The notes: generated by a model from the letters alone, not told the origin. A stretch of 45,785 nt of DNA from Rhizobiales bacterium 62-17 (GCA_001898965.1 MKVW01000003.1:283013-328797); one strand, 5' to 3'; shown: positions 1 to 7,397, numbered from the stretch's first letter. Numbers and translations are program-made.

Positions 1-94
1 CGAACAGCTTGAGGCCGACATCCAAAATGCGCCGGCGCGTCTCCACACGCTTTCGCTCCCGCAAACCCGCCGGTTTGGCCGCCGTTTCATTCAT
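1..94 (-). CDS. TetR-family transcriptional regulator, N-terminal part (runs off the window)
   Basis: Only the first 31 codons are inside the window. The reverse strand reads MNETAAKPAGLRERKRVET and continues RRRILDVGLKLF, the usual opening of a TetR_N helix-turn-helix: a basic stretch, then the first helix with the RRRIL..G..LF pattern. The ligand-binding domain lies outside, so the inducer cannot be guessed. The gene diverges from the lipoprotein gene at 247. Two TTGCAC-N3-GTGYAA inverted repeats lie in the shared intergenic region, the nearer one 16 bp upstream of this start, which suits autorepression and control of the lipoprotein gene. The family call is firm; the target is inferred from layout. 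Confidence 0.8.
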   Translation of the reverse strand, partial: MNETAAKPAGLRERKRVETRRRILDVGLKLF

Positions 95-110
95 CGACGG
101 TCTCTCCAAA

Positions 111-125
111 TTGCACCTCGTGCAA
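111..125. promoter_or_regulatory. Candidate TetR operator 1 (TTGCAC-CTC-GTGCAA)
   Basis: Perfect inverted repeat with 6-bp arms and a 3-bp centre, 16 bp before the tetR start codon. Size and position are typical of a TetR autoregulatory operator. A second copy with one changed base is at 165-179. No binding data are available. Confidence 0.55.
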
Positions 126-164
126 AATTATTTCGTGGCGGTGAGCGATATTCATTGATTATTT

Positions 165-179
165 TTGCACTCAGTGTAA
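165..179. promoter_or_regulatory. Candidate TetR operator 2 (TTGCAC-TCA-GTGTAA)
   Basis: Same architecture as the site at 111-125, with one arm mismatch (GTGTAA for GTGCAA). The two centres are 54 bp apart, about five helical turns. It lies 67 bp before the lipoprotein start codon, where it could cover that gene's promoter. Confidence 0.5.
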
Positions 180-246
180 TTTTCTATTCAGCCCGGTGGG
201 TGTGGGGATTTCTCTCGTCAACTCTCTGTAAAAGAAGGAATTACCT

Positions 247-1089
247 ATGCCCGCTCCGCTTGGGTGGTCCGCGCCTGCCTGCATGTTGGCCAGCGCGACC
301 ATGTTGTCGGCTTGCGTTCAAGCACCGCTCGTGCAGGGGAGCGCACTCTCCTCTTACAATGATCTCGCACCGTCCGACGGCATAATCACCAAGTCGCGTC
401 TGCGTGTAAACCAAGCGCAAGTTCTGGCGGCAAAAACCATAAATATTGCCCCGACAGGCTTTGCGCCAACCTCGGCGCCAAAACTAACAGCGGAACAGCG
501 CGCCTTGGTAACCAACGCGCTCAACCGGGCGATGTGCGTGAGCCTTAGTGACCGGTTCGAAGTCGTGAGCAGCGACCAGCCGGCGGATCTGACGGTCAGA
601 GCTGTCGTCACGCAGGCCGTCGAGACCGATGAGGTCGCCGCCGGCGTGTCTGCCGCGGCCTCGATTGGCACGAGATTCATTCCATCTCCGGTGCCGATCA
701 TCGTGCCCCGACTCCCGATCGGTCTCGGCAAGCTGTCCATCGAAGCGGAGGCGGTTGATCCGGTTGGCAAGCAACAGGCGGCCATGATTTGGGGAAGGGG
801 CGCGCAGGCGTTCCTCAGCTCTCCGAAGATGTCGAAGGCGGGTGACGCCTATGATCTGGCGGCCGCGTTCGGGGATGATTTCGCGACGCTGCTGGTCAAA
901 GGCAAGAGCCCGTTTGAAGGGTTTGATCCCTCTGGCAGCATACCTTCATTTCAAAAGATCAATTCGACGTTGGGATTGGCGCCAAAGTATGCCGTATGCG
1001 AAAGATATGGCCGTGCCCCAGGCATTATTGGATTTGCCGGTGGCAAGCTCGGTTTACCGCCGGAGTGGACGGACAACGGCGGAAAGTAA
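247..1089 (+). CDS. DUF3313-type outer-membrane lipoprotein
   Basis: A 280-residue predicted lipoprotein. A short hydrophobic signal ends in the lipobox LSAC (residues 20-23, Cys23 lipidated). The mature part has the pattern I associate with DUF3313: a Tyr-Asn-Asp-Leu segment soon after the Cys, a P.LT.EQR..V segment near residues 78-86, then V..SDQPADLTVRAVVT (about 107-121). A Pro-rich SPVPIIVPRLPIG stretch follows near residues 148-160. A good AAGGA ribosome binding site lies 8 nt before the ATG. Function is unknown; proteins of this kind are probably anchored to the outer membrane. The divergent TetR gene and its two operators suggest inducible expression, perhaps with an envelope or efflux role. 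The family name is from recall of pattern, the lipobox is directly visible. Confidence 0.65.
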   Translation: MPAPLGWSAPACMLASATMLSACVQAPLVQGSALSSYNDLAPSDGIITKSRLRVNQAQVLAAKTINIAPTGFAPTSAPKLTAEQRALVTNALNRAMCVSLSDRFEVVSSDQPADLTVRAVVTQAVETDEVAAGVSAAASIGTRFIPSPVPIIVPRLPIGLGKLSIEAEAVDPVGKQQAAMIWGRGAQAFLSSPKMSKAGDAYDLAAAFGDDFATLLVKGKSPFEGFDPSGSIPSFQKINSTLGLAPKYAVCERYGRAPGIIGFAGGKLGLPPEWTDNGGK

Positions 1090-1115
1090 GCGGTCTACGG
1101 GTCGTCGTGGTCACG

Positions 1116-1502
1116 TCACCGTGCCGCGGCTTGGTCGTGCACGGCGCGATCGGCCTCGATCTCTTGGAGATGATCCGCCACCCACGTCGCGAGCTGGATC
1201 ACCGGCACGGAGAGGGAACGGCCGCGCTCGGTCAGGCTATATTCGACCTGCGGCGGCACGGTCGGAAAGACCTTGCGCTGTACCATTCCGTCCCGCTCCA
1301 AGGCCTTCAGAGTGCGGGTGAGCATTTGCTGAGAGATGCCACCGATCAGCCGTTTCAGCTCGTTGAAACGGCGCGGTTGTTCCAAGAGCATGGTGATCGT
1401 CAGGATCGTCCATTTATCCCCGATCCGTCCGAGGATTTCCTTGATCGGTCCGCAGCCCGGATTTGTGCCGAGATCTGTCGGGAGAGGGGTGGGCAGATCC
1501 AT
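1116..1502 (-). CDS. HxlR-family winged-helix regulator
   Basis: A 128-residue MarR-like DNA-binding protein of the HxlR/YodB class. The signature GCGPIKEILGRIGDKWTIL starts at residue 16, followed by RFNELKRLIGGISQQMLTRTL (helix-turn-helix) and the wing VEYSLTERGRSL. Cys17 sits where thiol-sensing HxlR proteins such as Bacillus YodB carry their redox cysteine. The frame is open to 1580, but the ATG at 1502 is preferred because GAGG lies about 9 nt upstream and the family starts just before this motif. It diverges from the azoreductase gene, a pairing that parallels YodB control of azoR1 in Bacillus subtilis. Sensing of quinones or electrophiles is therefore likely but inferred. Confidence 0.85.
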   Translation of the reverse strand: MDLPTPLPTDLGTNPGCGPIKEILGRIGDKWTILTITMLLEQPRRFNELKRLIGGISQQMLTRTLKALERDGMVQRKVFPTVPPQVEYSLTERGRSLSVPVIQLATWVADHLQEIEADRAVHDQAAAR

Positions 1503-1566
1503 GTGACCAGGCCTCAAAAATATGCGTTCTTGTGAGGATAGGCAGTCTATCTCAAATAGCTGGTCA

Positions 1567-1577
1567 GTAAAACATAC
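1567..1577. promoter_or_regulatory. Possible HxlR operator (GTA-N5-TAC)
   Basis: Short inverted repeat GTA-AAACA-TAC inside a longer imperfect dyad (GGT...ACC), between the divergent hxlR and azoR genes and 16 bp before the azoR start. HxlR-family operators often carry GTA/TAC half-sites. The motif is short, so chance is a real alternative. Confidence 0.3.
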
Positions 1578-1593
1578 CACCTAGGAGCTGGTA

Positions 1594-2220
1594 ATGACTG
1601 ACCGAAAGCATATCCTCCTCGTCACCTCGAGCCCGCGCGGCGCCGAAGGCCTTTCCACCCGCTTCGCGCTCGAAATCGCCGAAGGGCTGAAACTCCGTTC
1701 CGGCGGCGCGCTTACCGCGCGCGATCTTGCATCGGAGCCGCTGCCGCACATCACGCCGGCCTATATCGAGGGCCGCATGGTTCCGCTGGAAAGCCGCACG
1801 CCGGAACAGGCTCAAGCCGTCGGGCTCGCTGAAGAGCTGGTCAACGAGATCAAGAGCGCCGACGCGATCGTCATCGGTTCCGGCATGATCAACTTCGGTC
1901 TGTCATCGCAGCTCAAGGCCTGGTTCGATCATATCACGTGGCCGGGGATGACCTTCAAATACGACGAGAACGGTCCGTCTGGCTTATTGTTGGGCAAAAA
2001 GGTTTATCTCGTCACGGCCAGCGGAGGCGTCTTCTCGCAAGGTCCATATGCGCCCTTCGATTTCCAGACTGGTTATCTCACCCACCTGCTTGCCTTCATC
2101 GGGTTGACCGATGTCGAGATCGTGCGCGTCGAAGGCACCGTGTTTGGTCCGGATGCGGCAAAGGCTGCCATTGCCGCGACGCAGGTGCAGGTTCAGGCCG
2201 CGCTCGACCGCGCCGCCTGA
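1594..2220 (+). CDS. azoR: FMN-dependent NADH-azoreductase / quinone reductase
   Basis: A 208-residue flavodoxin-fold enzyme. AzoR proteins transfer two electrons from NAD(P)H through FMN to quinones or azo compounds and act in the cytoplasm as dimers. Visible marks are the FMN phosphate-binding segment [11 protein letters not shown] (residues 11-21), the conserved [18 protein letters not shown] segment (97-114, usually MYNFGIPSQLKAW) and TASGGVFS (141-148). Length matches the family (about 200). AGGAG lies 8 nt before the ATG. It diverges from an HxlR regulator, 91 bp apart, which suggests induction by electrophiles or quinones. The family is clear; azo substrates as such are not implied. 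Confidence 0.9.
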   Translation: MTDRKHILLVTSSPRGAEGLSTRFALEIAEGLKLRSGGALTARDLASEPLPHITPAYIEGRMVPLESRTPEQAQAVGLAEELVNEIKSADAIVIGSGMINFGLSSQLKAWFDHITWPGMTFKYDENGPSGLLLGKKVYLVTASGGVFSQGPYAPFDFQTGYLTHLLAFIGLTDVEIVRVEGTVFGPDAAKAAIAATQVQVQAALDRAA

Positions 2221-2371
2221 TTTCGTTTGCTCCTCGATGCTTTGATGGTCGAAGAAGCTGCGTCGTAGCGGGTTTAACTTACTGCTGCGGCGCAGTCGTT
2301 TTATCGCTTCAACTCGATGGAATGCCGGGGTACGGTCCAGCAAAAAGCTGGCGGCTTACTCTCCGCTGCAA

Positions 2372-2389
2372 TATACCCTGACGGGTATA
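2372..2389. promoter_or_regulatory. TATACCC-TGAC-GGGTATA dyad (CsoR-like operator form)
   Basis: Perfect inverted repeat with 7-bp arms and a 4-bp centre. The ATACC...GGTAT form resembles operators of CsoR-family metal and sulfur sensors. No such regulator or target gene is adjacent, so this is resemblance only. Confidence 0.35.
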
Positions 2390-2436
2390 CATCCCGCTGC
2401 GCGCTACATCCTGGAAAGCGCTTGGGGCAGGGCTCG

Positions 2437-2479
2437 GCCCTGGCTGAAATTTCTGCCCCATTTCTGCCCAAGCCAGGGC
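2437..2479. repeat. 9-bp inverted repeat GCCCTGGCT / AGCCAGGGC with internal direct repeat
   Basis: The arms at 2437-2445 and 2471-2479 are perfectly complementary and enclose 25 nt. The loop carries ATTTCTGCCC twice (2449-2458 and 2460-2469), an 11-bp period. No T-tract follows on either strand, so it is not a standard terminator. Confidence 0.5.
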
Positions 2480-2793
2480 GAACCCCGACAATTTCAGTCA
2501 GGCTTTTCGCGTACCACCTGTACACAAAATCGTTGCAGGACTGGCGCTTCTCGCTTCACACCTCGTACAAATCACAGTTGAGCTCGTGACTTAGCTATTG
2601 TAGGATTTGTCACGTTCGGCTGAGGAAATCGCTGAAACCACTGGCGCACAATGCATAGGGGAGCGGTGCCGCCAGTTCAGGGATCACGCAACCGAACCAA
2701 TGTGAAGAAAAGACTCGCTTCAGAGCATCCGGCTCAGCAGGGCCGCAATAACAATAAAAAAATCGAATTCGTTCGAGTGGAAGGGCAATGACA

Positions 2794-3063
2794 ATGAACA
2801 CAGCCGTGAACACCGCTGGAAAATCCAAGCGTGGCTTTGCGTCCATGAGCTTGGAAAAACGCCAAGAGATCGCTCGTATGGGCGGCCTTTCGGTGAAACC
2901 TGAGAATCGCGCTTTCTCAAAAGACAAGAAGCTGGCGGTTAAGGCGGGGCGCAAGGGTGGCTCCTCCGTTGGCCCGCAGAACCGCGCCTTCACGCGCGAT
3001 CCTGCACTGGCTTCAGCCGCTGGACGTAAGGGTGGTTTGGCGCGGGCGGCGGATAACGAATAG
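2794..3063 (+). CDS. KGG-repeat (stress-induced, Con-10-like) protein
   Basis: A small, basic, Gly-rich protein of 89 residues with about three copies of the bacterial stress-induced KGG motif. Visible units are EIARMGGLSVKPENRAFSKD, AVKAGRKGGSSVGPQNRAF and ASAAGRKGGLARA. The family is known from general-stress proteins (E. coli YciG) and from fungal conidiation protein Con-10; no biochemical activity is established. The ATG at 2788 is only 2 nt from AAGGG (2781-2785), whereas the in-frame ATG at 2794 has an 8-nt spacing, so 2794 is chosen. A short GC hairpin overlaps the stop codon. It stands alone with non-coding DNA on both sides. Expression under general stress is an inference from the family. 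Confidence 0.8.
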   Translation: MNTAVNTAGKSKRGFASMSLEKRQEIARMGGLSVKPENRAFSKDKKLAVKAGRKGGSSVGPQNRAFTRDPALASAAGRKGGLARAADNE

Positions 3064-3083
3064 CGCCGACCGAACGGCGCTTT
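3062..3083 (+). terminator. Probable weak intrinsic terminator of the KGG gene
   Basis: AGCGCCG (3062-3068) pairs with CGGCGCT (3075-3081) around a 6-nt loop. Only three T residues end the structure, so termination may be partial. The stem starts inside the TAG stop codon. Confidence 0.5.
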
Positions 3084-3292
3084 CGCCACGCATGACGCTT
3101 CGCGGCTTTTAAAGACGCGCGATCGGCCCCTGCGTTCGTGACGCGCCATTTGTCGTGAATGGATCTGATCGCCCATGCGCCGCTTGCGTGTGGGCGATTT
3201 CGTGCGTTCGTTCATCTCGTGGGCGCGGGTTGAGCAGCTTGTCCGTTTGAACGATCATCGCTATCGCTTCATCGAACAGGGGACCGCATTTC

Positions 3293-3802
3293 GTGACGGG
3301 CACGCTGACATCTTCACCTTTCTGGACATTCTCATTGCGCTTCTATCGCCTCGACGGCGTGGCGCCGGCCTGCCTTGCTTTGCAGGACGAGCGAGGGGTC
3401 GATGTGAACGTGCTGCTCTTTCTTCTCTTCATCGCAACTCAAGGGCGCGGTCTGACCCAAGCCGACGTGGCTGAGATCGACGCGGCGATGGAAGACTGGC
3501 GGCGCGAGGCCGTCGTTCCGTTGCGCGCGGTTCGTCGCTTCCTGCGCGCGCCCCCGGCGGCCATCGATGCCGCCCAGGCGGCAGCGCTGCGCGAGCGGAT
3601 CAAGGCTGTCGAGCTTGAGGCGGAGCGGCTGGAACAGGAAGCGCTGTATGCCCTACGGCCGATGGCAGATTGGGGCCAGGCCGGCGGCAAGGCCGCCGCT
3701 GTCGATAATGTCGCCGCCTATGCAGCGCATCTCCAGGTTTCTTTCCCGCCGGCGCCAATTCAGGTGCTTTTGGATCGCCTGGCCAGTCTTCCGACCACGT
3801 GA
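3293..3802 (+). CDS. TIGR02444 family (DUF2390) protein
   Basis: A 169-residue protein with the family's opening signature: FWTFSLRFYRLDGV (residues 10-23), then ACLALQDERGVDVN (26-39) and LLFLLFIA. The rest is mainly charged helix, including a heptad-like ALRERIKAVELEAERLEQEA segment. The family is common in proteobacteria and has no established function. The start is GTG at 3293 with AGGGGA about 10 nt upstream; no nearby in-frame ATG fits. The ubiX gene begins 53 bp downstream on the same strand with its own strong ribosome binding site, so co-transcription is possible. Confidence 0.75.
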   Translation: MTGTLTSSPFWTFSLRFYRLDGVAPACLALQDERGVDVNVLLFLLFIATQGRGLTQADVAEIDAAMEDWRREAVVPLRAVRRFLRAPPAAIDAAQAAALRERIKAVELEAERLEQEALYALRPMADWGQAGGKAAAVDNVAAYAAHLQVSFPPAPIQVLLDRLASLPTT

Positions 3803-3855
3803 GCTTGACGGGGAGCGTCCAAGCAGGCACTTCGGAGCCAATCAAGGAGTGAAAC

Positions 3856-4443
3856 GTGGCAAGCGGAGACAGGCAGCGGATTATCGTCGGCATCAGCGGC
3901 GCTTCGGGCATCGTCTATGGGGTGCGCATGCTGGAAGTGCTGCGCAAGGCCGGGGTCGAAACTCATCTGGTGATGACCAAGGCAGCGGAAATGACGCTCG
4001 GCTATGAGTCCGAACTGAAGGCCAAGGACGTGCGCGACATGGCTGATGTCGCCTATCCGATCGCCGACATCGGCGCCTCGATCTCGTCGGGCTCTTTTCG
4101 CACCATGGGCATGGTGATCATTCCCTGTTCGATCCGCACCATGAGCGAGATCGCCACGGGCGTGACCTCGACGCTGATCAGCCGTGCGGCCGACGTGGTG
4201 CTGAAGGAACGGCGTCGGCTGGTGCTGGCGGTGCGCGAGACGCCGCTGCACTCGGGCCATTTGCGCACCATGCTGCAACTGTCGGACATGGGCGCGATCA
4301 TCTCGCCGTTGATGCCGGCTTTCTACAACAAGCCGCAGTCGGTCGAGGATATCATCGACCACAGCGTCGGCCGGATCGTCGATCTCTTCGGTCTCGATGC
4401 CGGTATCGTCAAACGCTGGAAAGGCGACGGCGATAAGCCTTGA
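3856..4443 (+). CDS. ubiX: UbiX flavin prenyltransferase
   Basis: A 195-residue flavoprotein-fold enzyme. UbiX joins dimethylallyl phosphate to reduced FMN to make prenylated FMN, the cofactor of UbiD-type decarboxylases in ubiquinone and aromatic-acid pathways. Visible motifs are GISGASGIVYG (residues 12-22), SSGSF (78-81) with IIPCSIRTMSEIATG (88-102), and the basic KERRRLVLAVRETPLH segment (117-132), all typical of the family. Length matches (about 190-200). GTG start with AAGGAG 7 nt upstream. No ubiD lies in the window. Its stop codon overlaps the TTG start of the next gene, so the two are probably translationally coupled, although no pathway link between them is known to me. Confidence 0.93.
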   Translation: MASGDRQRIIVGISGASGIVYGVRMLEVLRKAGVETHLVMTKAAEMTLGYESELKAKDVRDMADVAYPIADIGASISSGSFRTMGMVIIPCSIRTMSEIATGVTSTLISRAADVVLKERRRLVLAVRETPLHSGHLRTMLQLSDMGAIISPLMPAFYNKPQSVEDIIDHSVGRIVDLFGLDAGIVKRWKGDGDKP

Positions 4444-5327
4444 CGATAATCGAGCTCACCTGCGCCGACGCGCGTGCCAGCATTGCGCCGCTGGGCGCCG
4501 AACTGCGGACGTGGCGGGCGGGTGGCCGTGATCTGATCTGGACGCCGGATCCGGCGATCTGGAATGCGACCGCGCCACTGCTGTTTCCGATCGTCGGCTG
4601 GGCGCGCGACGGGCAGATCCGCGTTGGCGATCGGGGTTATGCGATCGGCGTTCATGGCTTCGCCGCTGCGTCGTTGTTCACCATCGAAGCGCAGCAAGCG
4701 GACGAGGTGACGCTGGCTTTGCGTGATGATGCGCGGACTGCAAGCCGCTATCCCTTTGGGTTCCAATTTCGCATCACCTATCGCCTGTCACGCACGGCTC
4801 TGCGGATCGATCTGGAGATCGCCAATACGGGCGCGGCGATGATGCCTTATGCCTGCGGACTGCATCCGGGCTTTCGCTGGCCTTTCGCTGGCGGCGATCC
4901 GAAAGATTATCTGATCCGCTTTGCCGAAGCTGAAGTGCCGGAGGTGCCTGTCATTGCGCCAGGCGGGCTTTTCAGCGCATGCCGGCGCGCGATTCCGCTT
5001 GCAGGCCGCGATCTGCCGCTGGCGGCGGACCTCTTCGCCGCCGAGGCGCTGTGTTTCCTCGACGCCAACAGCCACGCGCTTGATTTCATCGCGCCGGATG
5101 GCGAGCATCTTTCGATCGCCACCGAGGGCTTTCCTCATTGGGCCTTATGGGCGCGGCCCGGCGCGCCGTTTCTGTCGATCGAATCGTGGAGCGGTCATGG
5201 CGACCCGGAAGGGTTTGACGGCGAACTCGTGGATAAGCCCTCGATGATTCTGTTGCAGCCGAGTGCGAGGCGTCGTCATGGTGCCACCTATGCTTGGCAT
5301 CCGGCACTGGGCACCGCGCCGTATTGA
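4440..5327 (+). CDS. Aldose 1-epimerase family protein (LacX-like mutarotase)
   Basis: A 295-residue galactose-mutarotase-fold protein that probably interconverts sugar anomers. Conserved pieces are GVHGFA (residues 70-75), RYPFGFQF (103-110), CGLHPGFRWPF with candidate catalytic His142, and SIESWSG with candidate catalytic Glu248. The HGF and HPGF.WP forms point to the LacX-like branch rather than GalM; the true substrate is unknown. The start is TTG at 4440, overlapping the ubiX stop as TTGA. No strong ribosome binding site precedes it, so translation by re-initiation after ubiX is likely. No signal peptide is visible, so it should be cytoplasmic. Confidence 0.82.
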   Translation: MTIIELTCADARASIAPLGAELRTWRAGGRDLIWTPDPAIWNATAPLLFPIVGWARDGQIRVGDRGYAIGVHGFAAASLFTIEAQQADEVTLALRDDARTASRYPFGFQFRITYRLSRTALRIDLEIANTGAAMMPYACGLHPGFRWPFAGGDPKDYLIRFAEAEVPEVPVIAPGGLFSACRRAIPLAGRDLPLAADLFAAEALCFLDANSHALDFIAPDGEHLSIATEGFPHWALWARPGAPFLSIESWSGHGDPEGFDGELVDKPSMILLQPSARRRHGATYAWHPALGTAPY

Positions 5328-5405
5328 CGCGGCGGCGGTGGGCTCGATCACGTGTGGACGCGCATCAGCTCATATTCCAAGACCTTATCGGAATCGTGGG
5401 ATTCG

Positions 5406-5420
5406 CCCACAAAATGTGGG
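5406..5420. repeat. Perfect palindrome CCCACA-AAA-TGTGGG
   Basis: A 6-bp-arm inverted repeat in the 210-bp gap between the epimerase gene and folD, 118 bp before the folD ATG. Overlapping GTGGGATTCGCC and GTGGGTTCGCC copies flank it. It could be an operator or a small hairpin; no T-tract follows. Confidence 0.4.
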
Positions 5421-5537
5421 TTCGCCGTATCTGATCCGAGGCCCGGCGCGGGACGTCGATAGCCCTTGGCATTGGCCGCCATCTCTGCGAAGAGGGCGCG
5501 TCCAGATTTCACCGCCCCTGAAGCTGAGGCCGCCGCC

Positions 5538-6470
5538 ATGTCCGAAACTTTGTCGTCCAACGCTCCTTCCGCCGCGTCCAAGCCTGCGTTCATCATCGAC
5601 GGCAAGGCTGTGTCGCAGCGCGTGCTGCAGGAGGTCGCGGCCGAGACCGCGCAACGCGGTCTGAAGCCGGGATTGGCAGTCGTGCTGGTCGGTGAGGATT
5701 CGGCGAGCCAGGTCTATGTGAAGTCGAAGGGCAAGGCGGCCGAGAGCTGCGGGTTCCATTCGGTGCAGCACACCTTGCCGGCCGACACGAGCGAAGCCGA
5801 TCTTCTGGGCTTGGTCGCGGCGCTCAATGCCGATCCCGCCATTCACGGCATTCTCGTGCAATTGCCGCTGCCGGCGCATATCAACGCCACGCGCGTGCTC
5901 GAATTGATTCTGCCGGCCAAGGATGTCGATGGGTTCCATCCGGTCAACGCCGGTCTGTTGTCGATCGGTGATGCCGCACGCGCGCTGGTGCCGTGCACGC
6001 CGGCAGGTTCCATGGTGCTCATCGATGAGGCGGTGAAGGCGCTGGGTGTGCGTCTGGCGGGCCTCGACGCGGTCGTCGTCGGCCGTTCCAACATCGTCGG
6101 CAAGCCGATGGCGCAACTGCTGCTGGCGCAGAACTGCACGGTGACGATCGCGCACTCTCGTACGCGCGATCTGGCCGCGACGGTGGCGCGTGCCGACGTT
6201 CTGGTGGCCGCCGTCGGCCGGCCGGAGATGATCGAGGGCGAATGGATCAAGCCGGGCGCCATCGTCATCGACGTCGGCATTAACCGTGTGCCGGGGGAAG
6301 GGCTGACCAAGGACGGCAAGCCGAAGACGCGGCTCGTCGGCGACGTCGCCTATGCGGCCGCGGCGGCGCGCGCCGGCGCGATCACCCCCGTGCCGGGCGG
6401 CGTCGGCCCCATGACCATTGCGATGCTGATGCGCAACACCCTGACGGCGGCGACGCGCGCCGCCTCGTAA
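5538..6470 (+). CDS. folD: FolD methylenetetrahydrofolate dehydrogenase/cyclohydrolase
   Basis: A 310-residue bifunctional enzyme that oxidises 5,10-methylene-THF with NADP and hydrolyses methenyl-THF to 10-formyl-THF, supplying one-carbon units in the cytoplasm. Visible motifs are [11 protein letters not shown] (residues 58-67, catalytic Lys64), the substrate-site segment ILVQLPLP (105-112), DVDGFHP (129-135), the nucleotide-binding [14 protein letters not shown] (182-195), and [11 protein letters not shown] near residue 285. The ATG at 5538 is chosen over an upstream in-frame ATG at 5466 because GAGG lies 9 nt before it; the extra 24 residues would be a non-conserved Ala-rich tail. The first 15 residues are still longer than in E. 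coli FolD. Confidence 0.95.
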   Translation: MSETLSSNAPSAASKPAFIIDGKAVSQRVLQEVAAETAQRGLKPGLAVVLVGEDSASQVYVKSKGKAAESCGFHSVQHTLPADTSEADLLGLVAALNADPAIHGILVQLPLPAHINATRVLELILPAKDVDGFHPVNAGLLSIGDAARALVPCTPAGSMVLIDEAVKALGVRLAGLDAVVVGRSNIVGKPMAQLLLAQNCTVTIAHSRTRDLAATVARADVLVAAVGRPEMIEGEWIKPGAIVIDVGINRVPGEGLTKDGKPKTRLVGDVAYAAAAARAGAITPVPGGVGPMTIAMLMRNTLTAATRAAS

Positions 6471-6696
6471 CCGGCATGTGTTAAGCCGCACGCCGCGAGG
6501 GCGGGCGGGGCGGCAGTATAGGGTAGCCCCGCTGGCGGTTCGTGCTAGATTGCCGGAAAACGTGTGTGTTGGGGCCTCGAGCAGAACGCGTTTCGACCGA
6601 AATGCGATTTTGCCTTCGATCTTTGTTTTGATGCGTCTTGCAGCGTTCGGCGATTTCGCCGGGCCGCAAAACGCGTAGCAGCGGCAGGGACCCGTT

Positions 6697-7386
6697 ATGC
6701 AGACTTTGGCGCGCATACCTTTCTTCAAGGACACGTCGGACATCGATCTGACGGCCTTCGACCGGCGGTGCACTTGGAAGCGGTACGATCAGAACGAGAT
6801 CGTCGTCGACTTCGAGGACCGTTCGTCCGACGTCTATTTCATCCTCTCGGGCGATGTGCGTGTCTTGATCCGCACGGCCGCGGGCAAGGAAGTGATCCTG
6901 GCGGAAATGAAGGCGGGGCAGTTCTTCGGCGAGATGTCGGCGATTGACACCGTCGCGCGCTCCGCCAATGTGACGGCGCTGACGCGCAGCGAACTGTGCA
7001 TCATGCCGGCGGCGGTGTTCCGAGAACTGTTGTTCAGTTCCCGCTCGATTTGTGAGAAGGTGCTGCGTCTGCTCACCGGCCGCATCCGCGAAAGCAATGC
7101 GCGCCTCACGGAATATTCGGTCTTCGACCTCAAACACAGGCTCTATGCTGAATTGCTGCGTATCTCCGCTCCGCGCACCGGCCATGACGGCCAGCGTATC
7201 GTCAGCCCGCCGCCGTTCCATCATGTGCTCGCCGCCCGCATCGGCTGCCGGCGCGAACAGATAACGCGGGAATTGTCGGCCCTCGACAACGAACATCTGG
7301 TCGAGAAGTCGCGCGGAGGTCTCGTCCTCCTCAAACCCAAGGTTCTTGAGGCGCGCCTCGCCGAAGCCATGCGCAACGAAGGCTGA
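6697..7386 (+). CDS. Crp/Fnr-family transcriptional regulator
   Basis: A 229-residue regulator with an N-terminal cyclic-nucleotide-binding fold (about residues 8-125, containing VYFILSGDVRVLI and GQFFGEMSAID) and a C-terminal winged helix (about 150-225, recognition region LAARIGCRREQITRELSAL). The N-terminus has a single Cys, so it is not a four-cysteine [4Fe-4S] FNR. FGEMSAID resembles the cAMP-binding FGE.AL segment, but the ligand is unknown. AGGGA precedes the ATG. The ABC transporter ATPase starts 11 bp after its stop, so it probably heads the transporter operon and may control it. Which signal it reads cannot be told from sequence. Confidence 0.88.
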   Translation: MQTLARIPFFKDTSDIDLTAFDRRCTWKRYDQNEIVVDFEDRSSDVYFILSGDVRVLIRTAAGKEVILAEMKAGQFFGEMSAIDTVARSANVTALTRSELCIMPAAVFRELLFSSRSICEKVLRLLTGRIRESNARLTEYSVFDLKHRLYAELLRISAPRTGHDGQRIVSPPPFHHVLAARIGCRREQITRELSALDNEHLVEKSRGGLVLLKPKVLEARLAEAMRNEG

Positions 7387-7397
7387 CCTGCATTATC

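Larger units (their letters stand above)
2221..2787. other. Non-coding 567-bp region rich in inverted repeats
   Basis: No open frame here has a ribosome binding site, a convincing composition or a recognisable protein. The stretch holds a TATACCC dyad (2372-2389), a 9-bp inverted repeat with a long loop (2437-2479) enclosing two ATTTCTGCCC copies 11 bp apart, a CTGAAATT/AATTTCAG pair (2444-2451 and 2490-2497), and GTAC-CACCT-GTAC near 2511-2523. The A-rich stretch at about 2746-2765 may belong to the promoter of the KGG-repeat gene. It could hold a small RNA or the remains of a lost gene. Confidence 0.5.

Noticed and set aside
1503..1580. N-terminal extension of the HxlR gene
   Set aside because: The extra 26 residues would cover the azoR promoter region and are not part of the family; the ATG at 1502 has a ribosome binding site.
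2437..2479. Rho-independent terminator of azoR
   Set aside because: A stem exists, but the loop is 25 nt, there is no T-tract, and it is more than 200 bp past the azoR stop.
2610..3215. Long minus-strand frame over the KGG-repeat gene
   Set aside because: It is the complement of the repetitive KGG gene; its residues are Arg/Pro/Ser-rich with no family resemblance.
3109..3303. 64-codon minus-strand frame upstream of the TIGR02444 gene
   Set aside because: No ribosome binding site, no recognisable motif, and it overlaps the start region of the TIGR02444 gene.
5385..6773. 462-codon minus-strand frame across folD
   Set aside because: Antisense shadow of folD with extreme Arg/His/Asp content.
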